Positions 1 through 5,576 are shown, counted from the first letter of the stretch. The stretch is DNA of 8,037 bases from an uncultured Angelakisella sp. (GCA_947564495.1 CANOCD010000042.1:1-8037), one strand, 5' to 3'. Numbers and translations: made by a program. Notes: generated by a model from the letters alone, not told the origin.

Positions 1-190
1 GGCCGGTAACGAGCCTGCACCCACACCCAGCCGCAGGAGCGCCCCCGCTGGCGCCTTGTACCGCCTGCCCTTCCGGACAGGGCCCCGCCAGGGGCCCGAA
101 TCCGGAATGAAGGGGCCTTCCGCCCATTGAGGCCCAGTCCCAGACAGCCTGGGGCGTGTCCCTAAGATTCGTCCGCAAGGCCCGGACATA
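1..190. other. Palindrome-rich stretch beyond the tRNA terminator, no firm gene
   Basis: This is non-tRNA DNA at the window edge. Four inverted repeats are visible: 39-54 (GCGCC/GGCGC arms), 71-107 (the strongest, listed separately), 139-153 (CCCAG/CTGGG) and 171-187 (GTCCG/CGGAC). The minus strand is also open from an ATG at 189 to the window edge (63 codons without stop). That frame has no convincing ribosome binding site: only the terminator's own GGGG lies upstream. GC-rich DNA often lacks stops by chance. The stretch could be an intergenic repeat element, a structured RNA, or the start of a small unknown gene; I cannot decide between these. Confidence 0.4.
71..107. repeat. Two-part inverted repeat (hairpin)
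   Basis: The outer arms TTCCGGA (71-77) and TCCGGAA (101-107) pair perfectly. The inner arms GGGCCCC (80-86) and GGGGCCC (91-97) also pair perfectly around a GCCA loop. Short unpaired CA and GAA spacers separate the two stems. Fourteen paired positions with an internal bulge make a strong hairpin in either strand. No T-tract follows on either side, so it is not a typical intrinsic terminator. It may be a REP-like intergenic palindrome, but a single copy in this window cannot show that. Confidence 0.6.
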
Positions 191-229
191 GCAAAAGCCC
201 CGGAGCCACTAAAGTGACTTCGGGGCTTA
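191..229 (-). terminator. Intrinsic terminator of tRNA-Leu
   Basis: Read on the minus strand, the sequence just after the tRNA CCA forms a stem of about 15 pairs. Its arms begin AAGCCCCG and end CGGGGCTT, with one A-C mismatch and one G-U pair, and a very small loop at the CACT/AGTG tip. TTTT follows at once. It lies 3 bases past the encoded CCA, so it closes the tRNA transcript and would also stop any read-through from the histidinol-phosphatase gene. Confidence 0.85.
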
Positions 230-232
230 GCC

Positions 233-319
233 TGGTGCGGATAGCAGGACTTGAACCTGTATGAGTGTAACCTCACTAGAACCTGAATCTAGCGCGTCTG
301 CCAATTCCGCCATATCCGC
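233..319 (-). tRNA. tRNA-Leu (anticodon CAG)
   Basis: This is an 87-nt tRNA with the 3' CCA encoded in DNA. The acceptor arms GCGGATA and TATCCGC pair perfectly, with discriminator A. The anticodon arm is CTAGA-TTCAGGT-TCTAG, giving anticodon CAG, which reads CUG leucine codons. A long variable arm with a TGAG/CTCA stem marks it as a class II tRNA, as expected for leucine, and the T loop is TTCAAGT. One oddity: the outermost pair of the T stem is A-C rather than Watson-Crick. The gene stands alone, with its own promoter about 30 bp upstream and a terminator directly downstream. Confidence 0.97.
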
Positions 320-349
320 ACATCTGCGCCAATCCCTTGGTGCTTTGTT

Positions 350-378
350 ATTATACCAAACCCTTGGGAGATTGTCAA
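350..378 (-). promoter_or_regulatory. Consensus sigma-A promoter for tRNA-Leu
   Basis: On the minus strand there is a perfect -35 TTGACA (378-373), exactly 17 bp of spacer, and a perfect -10 TATAAT (355-350). TGG directly before the -10 adds an extended -10 element. Transcription would start near 343, about two dozen bases before the tRNA 5' end at 319, leaving a short leader for RNase P to remove. The match is the best possible for a housekeeping promoter and fits a stable RNA gene. Confidence 0.93.
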
Positions 379-432
379 CAGTTTTCCGCTATTTTTTTCT
401 TTCCGGCGCCACGCAGGCGGCACCCGGCCCGG

Positions 433-1239
433 TCAGATCAGCTTGAGCATCACCGGCTGGCGTTCCCGGTAGAAGGCGAAATACTGGAACCCGATGCCGG
501 TGAGTATATCCATGGCCACGTCGAAATCGGCGGCGATGTCCTCAGCACGGTGGGCGTCGCTGCCCAGGGTGACGATCCGTCCGCCCAGCTGGAAGTACCG
601 CTTCAGGATGCCCAGCACCGGGATGGTCTTGCCCAGGCCCTGGCGGTAGCCGGAGGTGTTCACCTCCAGGCCCTTGCCCCCCTCCACCAGGAGGCGGAGG
701 GTCTCCTGGATGACCTCCTCGTAGGGGAGGAAGTTCACCGGGATGCGGTACTTGCCCCAGATGTACCGCTCCGGGTAGCCGAAGTGGGCCATGGCGTCGA
801 ACTGCCCCTGCTTGGCCATCTCGTAGCTGCTCTGGAAATAGGACTCCAGGACCTGGGACACCTTGACGGCGGGGTCGTTGAAGTTGATGACCCCGATGTC
901 GGTGCCCGGGGTGGCGCAGTGGACCGAGCCCAGGACGAAGTCGAAGTCCATTTTGTCCAGAAGGCCGGCGGCTGTCTCGGGGAAAAGGTGGCCCTGGGCC
1001 AGCTCGATACCCCGGGTCATGCGGATGCGGCCCTTGTTCTTCTCCTGGAGGAGGGCGACCTCCCGGAGGGTCTTTTCAATGTCCGCCTGCTGGTCGGGGA
1101 TGTCGCACTCGAAGTGGTCGGTGACGCAGACCCCCATCACCCCGTGGTCCAGGGCCCAGGCGCAGAGCTCCCCCGTGGCGGACTGGCCGTCGTGGGACTG
1201 GACGCTGTGGACATGGCTGTCAAAGAGATTGAGTTTCAT
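433..1239 (-). CDS. hisK: Histidinol-phosphatase, HisJ/HisK (PHP) family
   Basis: A predicted 268-residue cytoplasmic metal-dependent phosphatase of the PHP superfamily. The HisJ/HisK family removes phosphate from L-histidinol phosphate, the penultimate stage of histidine synthesis. Metal-site motifs are all present: DSHVHS (H9, H11), VTDHFE (D41, H42), RGIEL (E79), GSVHC (H107), AHFGYPERY (H152) and GSDAH (D228, H230). Length and motif order fit the family. The start at 1239 is preferred because GGGAG lies 8 bases upstream and the HxH motif follows as in homologues. An in-frame ATG at 1290 would add 17 unlikely residues and sits inside a leader hairpin. No other his gene is visible, so this is an orphan his gene with its own promoter at 1337-1365. 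I see no clear terminator after it. Close PHP phosphatases with other substrates cannot be fully excluded. Confidence 0.93.
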   Translation of the reverse strand: MKLNLFDSHVHSVQSHDGQSATGELCAWALDHGVMGVCVTDHFECDIPDQQADIEKTLREVALLQEKNKGRIRMTRGIELAQGHLFPETAAGLLDKMDFDFVLGSVHCATPGTDIGVINFNDPAVKVSQVLESYFQSSYEMAKQGQFDAMAHFGYPERYIWGKYRIPVNFLPYEEVIQETLRLLVEGGKGLEVNTSGYRQGLGKTIPVLGILKRYFQLGGRIVTLGSDAHRAEDIAADFDVAMDILTGIGFQYFAFYRERQPVMLKLI

Positions 1240-1247
1240 CTGTATCG

Positions 1248-1252
1248 CTCCC
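1248..1252 (-). promoter_or_regulatory. Ribosome binding site fixing the hisK start
   Basis: GGGAG on the minus strand ends 8 bases before the ATG at 1239. The alternative ATG at 1290 has only a poor, too-close GGATGG, so this site decides the start. Confidence 0.75.
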
Positions 1253-1275
1253 GAAACAAGGATATTCCCGGGTCG

Positions 1276-1304
1276 ATGACGGATTCTCATGGCCCATCCG
1301 TCAT
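1276..1304 (-). promoter_or_regulatory. Perfect 9-bp leader hairpin upstream of hisK
   Basis: The arms ATGACGGAT (1276-1284) and ATCCGTCAT (1296-1304) are exact reverse complements around an 11-base loop. It lies in the roughly 90-base untranslated leader between the promoter and the ribosome binding site. No T-tract follows, so it is not a simple terminator. It may stabilise the mRNA, form part of an untranslated control element, or be a protein operator; the sequence alone does not tell which. No histidine codon run or T-box motif is seen in the leader. Confidence 0.55.
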
Positions 1305-1336
1305 TTGCAAGGATAACACGCCGGGATAACGGGGAT

Positions 1337-1365
1337 ATTATACCACGAAAATCGGGAGATGTACA
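1337..1365 (-). promoter_or_regulatory. Sigma-A promoter for hisK
   Basis: The -10 TATAAT is perfect (1342-1337), preceded by TGG (extended -10). A 17-bp spacer separates it from TGTACA (1365-1360), which matches four of six consensus -35 bases. Transcription would start near 1330, giving a leader of about 90 bases. The promoter uncouples hisK from the PHP gene that ends at 1417. Confidence 0.85.
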
Positions 1366-1373
1366 GGGGTTTT

Positions 1374-1410
1374 TGCAAAACAGGCAGAAAAACTTTTCTC
1401 TCTGTTTGCA
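1374..1410. other. AT-rich imperfect stem-loop between the two PHP genes
   Basis: TGCAAA / TTTGCA, CAG / CTG and AGAAA / TTTCT pair in order, interrupted by one bulged A and a two-base mismatch. It starts 6 bases past the upstream PHP stop codon. On the minus strand A-rich, not T-rich, sequence follows, which argues against a standard terminator for the operon; on the plus strand a TTTTT run follows shortly after. It may still aid 3'-end formation or be a processing site. Confidence 0.35.
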
Positions 1411-1416
1411 GGATTT

Positions 1417-2283
1417 TTAGCCTTGATGCTGCAATTTCTCCTCCATGGGGACCAGCCAGCTTTCGGGGACGAACATCCCGCCCAGGCCGGTGCCCAGGCG
1501 GTTGGGCTTCCGGGTCCCGTGGAAGTCGCTCCCCCCGGACCGGAGGAGCCCCAGCTCCGCCGCCAGGCGGTCGGCGGTCTCCTCCCACTGGGGGGTGTAG
1601 GTGGCGTACCGGGCCTCCAGGCCGTCCAGACCGGCCTCCCGCAGGACCTGCCGGGCGATGGAAAGGCAGCAGGCCTGGTCCCCCTTGTGGATGCGGTCCA
1701 GGTGGGCCAGAAAGGCCAGCCCCCCCGCCTTGTGGATGATCTCCACGCAGGCCCGGGGGCGGGGGGCGTTCTTCTCCACCCAGGCGGGCTTGCCGGGGAT
1801 GAGGTAGGTCTCCAGGGCCTCCACCGGGCTGGCGGCCCAGCCCCGGCGGGCCATGGCCTCGGCCACGTGGGTCCGGGTGAGGAGCCCGCCGAAGCCCGGC
1901 TCCACCTCGCCGGGGGAAAGGGGCATCCCCAGCTCCCGGAGGCGCTCCAGCAGCCGGTCGTTCCGGCGGAGGCGCTCCCGTTTCCGCTCCTCCAGGAAGT
2001 CCAGCAGCTCCCGGCAGTCGGGGCGGATGAACAGCCCCACGATGTGGACCTCCCGGCCCTCCTGGTCGGTGGAGATCTCCACCCCGGGGATGACCCGGAC
2101 CCCCAGCTCCTTCCCGGCGGCCAGGCCCTCCTCCAGCCCCGCCACCCCGTCGTGGTCGGTGATAGCCACCGCCCCCAGGCCGGTCTCCCCGGCCAGGGCC
2201 ACCAGCTCCCGGGGGGTCAGTGTCCCGTCCGAGGCGGTGGTGTGGGCGTGGAGGTCCACCCCTCTTTGCTGTCTTGCTTCCAT
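1417..2283 (-). CDS. PHP-domain metal-dependent phosphoesterase (YciV/RNase AM-like)
   Basis: A predicted 288-residue cytoplasmic PHP protein, close in length to E. coli YciV (about 293), whose family hydrolyses 3',5'-nucleoside bisphosphates or RNA 5' ends. Visible motifs are DLHAHTTASDG (H12, H14, D19), ITDHD (D43, H44), PGVEI (E69), H80, RTHVA (H139), AHLDR (H194) and GSDFHG (D253, H255). A charged, probably helical stretch (about 95-118) is the usual insert between halves. The usual AHPG/AHPA motif reads AHLDR here, a small deviation. It is the last gene of the kinase-HAD-PHP cluster. The start at 2283 is chosen because GAGGGAGG lies 9 bases upstream. An ATG at 2292 would overlap the HAD stop as ATGA but has the Shine-Dalgarno directly against it. 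The substrate is inferred from the family only. Confidence 0.9.
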   Translation of the reverse strand: MEARQQRGVDLHAHTTASDGTLTPRELVALAGETGLGAVAITDHDGVAGLEEGLAAGKELGVRVIPGVEISTDQEGREVHIVGLFIRPDCRELLDFLEERKRERLRRNDRLLERLRELGMPLSPGEVEPGFGGLLTRTHVAEAMARRGWAASPVEALETYLIPGKPAWVEKNAPRPRACVEIIHKAGGLAFLAHLDRIHKGDQACCLSIARQVLREAGLDGLEARYATYTPQWEETADRLAAELGLLRSGGSDFHGTRKPNRLGTGLGGMFVPESWLVPMEEKLQHQG

Positions 2284-2288
2284 TCGGC

Positions 2289-3071
2289 TCATCCTCCCTC
2301 TTCTATCAGACCGTACCGCTCCAGCCCCCGCCGGATGCCGTCCTCGTCGATGTCCGTGGTCACAAAATCCGCCTGGTCCTTGACGGCGGCCTCGGCGTTG
2401 CCCATAGCCACCCCAACGGCGGCGAAGCGGAGCATCTCCCTGTCGTTGTCCCCGTCCCCAAAGGCCATGATCTCCTCCCGGCGGAGGTCGAAGCGATCCA
2501 GGAGCCTTTGGAGCCCCGGGACCTTCCCCCCCGCCTTGGAGATGATGTCAAAGCCGAAGGGGTTCCACTGGCTCATCCCGCAGTCCGGCAGTTCCTCCAG
2601 CAGGGCCAGGACCCGCTCCCTGGTGTCGTAAGCGATGACCTGGTAGACGGGGGCCCCTGTGTACAGGCCGGTCTCCGGGACGGGGGAGGAGATGGCCTTC
2701 TGGGCCCGGCGGACCCGCTCATCCACAAAGTTGACGTACATCCGCCCCCGTTCCAGGATCATAAGGGGGGTCTCCATCCCCCGGAAGGCCGCCGCCAACC
2801 TCTCGGCGGAGGCCGGGCTGATGGGGGCGTCGTAAAGGACCGCCCCTTCCCTGTCCAGACAGAGCTGCCCGTTGAGGGTGACAAAGCCGTCAAAGGGCAG
2901 GTCCCGGACCGGCAGGGTCTCCAGTTCCAGGATGTGCCGCCCCGTGGCCGCAAAGACCAGGAGGCCCTTTTGCTTCAGCCGAAAAACAGCCTCCCTGGCG
3001 CTTGGGGGGACCTCCCCCCGCCGGTGGGAGAGAAGGGTCCCGTCCACATCGAAGAAAACAGCTTTTATCAT
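2289..3071 (-). CDS. Cof-type HAD-superfamily hydrolase (subfamily IIB)
   Basis: A predicted 260-residue cytoplasmic phosphatase. HAD motif I is FFDVDGTL with nucleophile D8 and acid D10. Motif II is ATGR (T43), the motif III lysine is K183 in SKAGGK, and motif IV is GDGDND (205-210), binding Mg. The region between (about 80-180) holds the type IIB cap, and LNGQ at 66-69 is the family's usual asparagine-glycine turn. Such enzymes hydrolyse sugar phosphates, flavin mononucleotide or other small phosphate esters. The substrate cannot be read here, but the FGGY kinase upstream makes a sugar phosphate plausible (inference). AAAGGAG lies 10 bases before the ATG. It starts 26 bp after the kinase stop and its end abuts the PHP gene start, so translation of the two is probably coupled. 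Confidence 0.93.
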   Translation of the reverse strand: MIKAVFFDVDGTLLSHRRGEVPPSAREAVFRLKQKGLLVFAATGRHILELETLPVRDLPFDGFVTLNGQLCLDREGAVLYDAPISPASAERLAAAFRGMETPLMILERGRMYVNFVDERVRRAQKAISSPVPETGLYTGAPVYQVIAYDTRERVLALLEELPDCGMSQWNPFGFDIISKAGGKVPGLQRLLDRFDLRREEIMAFGDGDNDREMLRFAAVGVAMGNAEAAVKDQADFVTTDIDEDGIRRGLERYGLIEEGG

Positions 3072-3097
3072 AGGTCAAAGGCTCCTTTGCGGTTTGG

Positions 3098-4525
3098 TCA
3101 GATGCCGTACTCCACCCGGCACTCCTCCCGGAACTTCCGGTACAGCTCCTCGTAGGGCCCCACAAGGGCCGGGTCCGGGTCGACCTCCAGCTTTACCCGG
3201 GACATGGACCGGGCGGCGTTTCCCAGGCCCCCCAGTTCCCCGGCGGCGGCCATCATGGCGCAGCCCAGGGCGGCGGTCAAGGTCTCCGGCACCACCATGG
3301 GCGTGTTCAAAACGCTGGCCCGGATCTTCAGCCAGACCGTGCTCCGGCTGGCCCCGCCGGTGGCCTTCACCACCGGGCCCAGGGCGCAGCCCAGCTCCTC
3401 CAGCCGCTCGTAGCAGAGCCGCTCCCCGTAGGCCACCCCCTCCATGAGGGCGGGGTAGAGCCGCCCGCCGAAGATGCTCCCCCGGAAGAAGGGCTCGGCC
3501 CCCGGGTCGGAGAAGGGGAACCGCTCCCCCCTGCCGTAGAGGGGGTAGCACCGGACCCCGGTGGGAAGGAGCCGCTCCGCCTGGGCGTCCAGCCCCTTGT
3601 AGTCCCCGTCGGCCAGCTCCCCCACCCCCCGGCCCCCCAGGTTGGTGGCCCCGCCTGCCAGCCACCGGCCCTCCGGCATGGGGTAGGGGTAGCCCGCCCC
3701 CGAGGGGTCCAGGGCCCGGGTCTCCGACACCGCCTTGCAGACCAGGGTGGTCCCCAGCACCGAGACCCGGTCCCCGGGGCCAACCGCCCCGGCGGCCAGG
3801 ACGGCGGCGTAGGCGTCGGTGGACCCAGCGGCCACCCAGGTGTTGGGAGAAAGCCCTAATTCTTCCGCCACTTTTGGTAATATCTTCCCGATGGTCTCCC
3901 CGCAGGCCAGGACCCGAGGGAGTTTCCGCCGGTCCAGGCCCAGGCGGTCCTCCAGCTCCCGGGGCCACTCCCCGGCCAGAACATCGTAGCCGGATTTCAA
4001 GGCGTTGGTGTGGTCGGTGACCTGCTCCCCCGTCAGCCGCCAAAGGAGATAGTCCGCCTGGTGGAGGATCACCCGGCAGCGGTCCCAGACCTCCGGGGCC
4101 TCCTCCCGGTACCAGACCATCCGGGGCAGGGAGAAGGAGGCCCCGATCCGGTAGCCCAGGCGGGCCTCCAGGCCAGGGGCCCGGGGGCCGATCTCCCCCG
4201 CCTTCCCGGCGCTGCGAAGGTCGTTGTAGAGGATGGCGTTGCCCAGGGGCTCCCCCGCCTCATCCAGGGCAAGGACCGTCCCCGAGGTCCCGCAGAGACT
4301 CACGGCGGCGATCTCCTCCGGCCGGGGGAGCTTGGCCACGCAGTCCCGGACCACCCGGCGGAGTCCGTCCCACCAGTCCAGGGGGGACTGCTCGTACCGG
4401 TCCGGCTCCCGGGCCAGGTTCAGGACGGGGTAGGCGTAGGCGCTCTCCGCCGCCATATCCCCCGAAGGGGAGACCACGGCGGCCCGGACCCCCTGGGTCC
4501 CGGCGTCGATCCCGAGGAAAAGCAT
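3098..4525 (-). CDS. FGGY-family carbohydrate kinase (ribulokinase/xylulokinase-like)
   Basis: A predicted 475-residue cytoplasmic sugar kinase transferring phosphate from ATP to a sugar or polyol. The N-terminal FGGY half opens with FLGIDAGTQG, the first phosphate-binding loop with D7. AGSTDAYAAV carries the likely catalytic base D237. The C-terminal half has SVLGTTLV (255-262), GGATNLGG and ATGGASRSTVWLKI, the adenine-binding glycine motif. The GTT-LV, GGATN and GERFPF pattern recalls the D-ribulose kinase-like branch (plant XK1 and cyanobacterial relatives) more than classic XylB; this assignment is from memory and moderate. Start 4525 is chosen for AAAGGAGG 7 bases upstream and for the glycine-loop spacing. 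The in-frame ATG at 4573 lies within a hairpin and would add 16 residues. It leads the kinase-HAD-PHP cluster. No sugar transporter, isomerase or regulator is visible, and no clear promoter of its own, so it may be read through from the isomerase gene. Confidence 0.92.
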   Translation of the reverse strand: MLFLGIDAGTQGVRAAVVSPSGDMAAESAYAYPVLNLAREPDRYEQSPLDWWDGLRRVVRDCVAKLPRPEEIAAVSLCGTSGTVLALDEAGEPLGNAILYNDLRSAGKAGEIGPRAPGLEARLGYRIGASFSLPRMVWYREEAPEVWDRCRVILHQADYLLWRLTGEQVTDHTNALKSGYDVLAGEWPRELEDRLGLDRRKLPRVLACGETIGKILPKVAEELGLSPNTWVAAGSTDAYAAVLAAGAVGPGDRVSVLGTTLVCKAVSETRALDPSGAGYPYPMPEGRWLAGGATNLGGRGVGELADGDYKGLDAQAERLLPTGVRCYPLYGRGERFPFSDPGAEPFFRGSIFGGRLYPALMEGVAYGERLCYERLEELGCALGPVVKATGGASRSTVWLKIRASVLNTPMVVPETLTAALGCAMMAAAGELGGLGNAARSMSRVKLEVDPDPALVGPYEELYRKFREECRVEYGI

Positions 4526-4532
4526 GGGGAGA

Positions 4533-4540
4533 CCTCCTTT
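4533..4540 (-). promoter_or_regulatory. Ribosome binding site fixing the kinase start
   Basis: AAAGGAGG on the minus strand lies 7 bases before the ATG at 4525, and strongly favours that start over the ATG at 4573. It is overlapped by a small palindrome TTGTACAA (4540-4547). Confidence 0.85.
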
Positions 4541-4552
4541 TGTACAAGACAC

Positions 4553-4601
4553 GGGGCCAGGGCTCCGGGCCATCCCGCGGACAGACCCGAAGCCCGGCCC
4601 C
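4553..4601 (-). terminator. Long GC-rich stem-loop after the isomerase gene
   Basis: The arms 4584-4601 (minus strand begins GGGGCCGGGCTTCGGG) and 4553-4571 (ends GAGCCCTGGCCCC) pair over about 18 positions with one bulged base and two G-U pairs, closing a 12-base loop. It is the only structure between the isomerase stop (4621) and the kinase start (4525). Bases after it read GTGTCTTG, so a proper T-tract is missing. It could be a weak or partial terminator, an attenuator, or a processing/stability hairpin that lets some transcripts continue into the kinase. Confidence 0.45.
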
Positions 4602-4620
4602 TTCTTTGGAAAACCTTGGC

Positions 4621-5451
4621 TTATTCGTTCACCTGGACGCTCTCGATGACCACGTCGGACTGGGGCTTATCCCCGCTGCCGGTGGCCACCCCGGCGATGG
4701 CGTCCACCACGTCCATCCCGGCGATGACCTGGCCGAAGACGGTGTGCTTGTAGTCCAGGTGGGGGGTGCCGCCCACCGTTTTATACCGGTCGATGGCGGG
4801 CTGGTACTCGTCCAGGTACTCCTGGGGGAGGCCCTCCTGCTGGAACTTGGTGAGCTTCTCGTTGAGCTCCGCCATAAGGGCCTCGGCGCCCTCCTCGGGG
4901 GAGGTGTTCAGCTCCCACTGGAAGCGGTTCACCGTCCACTGGAGCATGGTGTTTTCGGCGATGTCGTCGGTAAGGGGATCGTCGCACTGGACGATGAAGA
5001 ACTGGCTCCCGTTGGTGTTGGTGCCGCTGTTGGCCATGGAGAGGGCCCCCCGGAAGTTGTGGAGCTTCGAGGAAAACTCGTCCTCAAAGCTGCTGCCCCA
5101 GATGCTTTCCCCGCCCCGGCCGGTGCCGGTGGGGTCGCCCCCCTGGATCATAAAGTCGTTGATGACCCGGTGGAAGATGACCCCGTCGTAGTAGCCGTTT
5201 TTGGCGTGGGTCAGGAAGTTCTCCACCGCCTTGGGGGCCTCGTCGGGGTAGAGCTGGACGGTGATCTCGCCCATATTGGTCTTGATGACGGCGGTGGGGC
5301 CTTTGGCCTCGGCGAACTGGGGGTTGTCGATCTGGGTCATGGCATTGTCTCCTTTTTTGGACGGATCGCCGCCCTGGGGGGCGTTTTCGCCGGAGCAGGC
5401 GGTGAAAAGGGCCAGGGCCAGGGTGACGGCCATCAGTTTTTTCATGGACAT
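4621..5451 (-). CDS. Cyclophilin-type peptidyl-prolyl cis-trans isomerase, lipoprotein
   Basis: A predicted 276-residue foldase that catalyses cis-trans isomerisation of X-Pro bonds, probably anchored outside the membrane. Residues 1-18 form a signal peptide (KK then a hydrophobic run) ending LFTAC, with C19 as the likely lipidated cysteine. The lipobox is slightly off consensus (F at -3). A polar linker follows to about residue 50. The cyclophilin core shows [14 protein letters not shown] (93-106, catalytic R95) and [15 protein letters not shown] (139-153). [10 protein letters not shown] (231-240) aligns with the family's W-L-D-G-K-H motif, with histidine replacing the cyclosporin-contact tryptophan. 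About 75 residues (156-230), rich in Glu and Gln, are inserted between these two motifs, so the protein is far longer than a ~170-residue cyclophilin domain. AAGGAGG lies 8 bases before the ATG at 5451. It has its own promoter at 5506-5534. Confidence 0.95.
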   Translation of the reverse strand: MSMKKLMAVTLALALFTACSGENAPQGGDPSKKGDNAMTQIDNPQFAEAKGPTAVIKTNMGEITVQLYPDEAPKAVENFLTHAKNGYYDGVIFHRVINDFMIQGGDPTGTGRGGESIWGSSFEDEFSSKLHNFRGALSMANSGTNTNGSQFFIVQCDDPLTDDIAENTMLQWTVNRFQWELNTSPEEGAEALMAELNEKLTKFQQEGLPQEYLDEYQPAIDRYKTVGGTPHLDYKHTVFGQVIAGMDVVDAIAGVATGSGDKPQSDVVIESVQVNE

Positions 5452-5505
5452 AGCGGTTTCCTCCTTGCCGCCGGGCGGAGCCGGGGCTTATTTTAGGCAG
5501 GATTT

Positions 5506-5534
5506 ATTATAGCATGGCCGGGGGAAGGAATCAA
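5506..5534 (-). promoter_or_regulatory. Sigma-A promoter for the isomerase gene
   Basis: The -10 TATAAT is perfect (5511-5506) with TGC before it (extended -10). A 17-bp spacer leads to TTGATT (5534-5529), four of six bases of the consensus -35. Transcription would start near 5499, about 48 bases before the ATG. Confidence 0.88.
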
Positions 5535-5548
5535 TGAAAACTCTGTAA

Positions 5549-5572
5549 CATTTTCCCCGGCATTTTCCCCGG
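5549..5572. repeat. Perfect tandem 12-bp direct repeat
   Basis: CATTTTCCCCGG occurs twice back to back (5549-5560 and 5561-5572). The pair begins 14 bp upstream of the -35 box of the isomerase promoter and ends just past the flagellin terminator's T-tract. It could be a regulator binding site in direct-repeat form or a small replication slip. Confidence 0.7.
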
Positions 5573-5576
5573 CGCT

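Noticed and set aside
233..319. tRNA-Leu as an attachment site for an integrated element
   Set aside because: No integrase gene and no repeat of the tRNA 3' end is visible in the window.
1240..1290. Upstream ATG giving a longer hisK product
   Set aside because: It has no good ribosome binding site, lies in a hairpin loop, and adds 17 residues not expected before the HxH motif.
337..1329. Long plus-strand open frame opposite hisK
   Set aside because: It is the antisense of a well-supported PHP gene, has no family motifs, and reflects GC-rich codon structure.
1423..3155. Long plus-strand open frames opposite the PHP and HAD genes
   Set aside because: They overlap two genes with intact catalytic motifs, are rich in Gly/Pro/Arg as expected of antisense frames, and lack convincing ribosome binding sites.
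3075..4043. Minus-strand frame of 322 codons inside the FGGY kinase
   Set aside because: It is the +1/+2 shadow of the kinase gene, full of Gly/Pro/Arg, with no recognisable domain.
4526..4573. Upstream ATG giving a longer kinase
   Set aside because: It lies within the stem-loop region and ignores the strong AAAGGAGG that serves the ATG at 4525.
4540..5496. Plus-strand frame of 318 codons opposite the isomerase
   Set aside because: Antisense shadow; the minus-strand frame encodes a complete cyclophilin with signal peptide and promoter.
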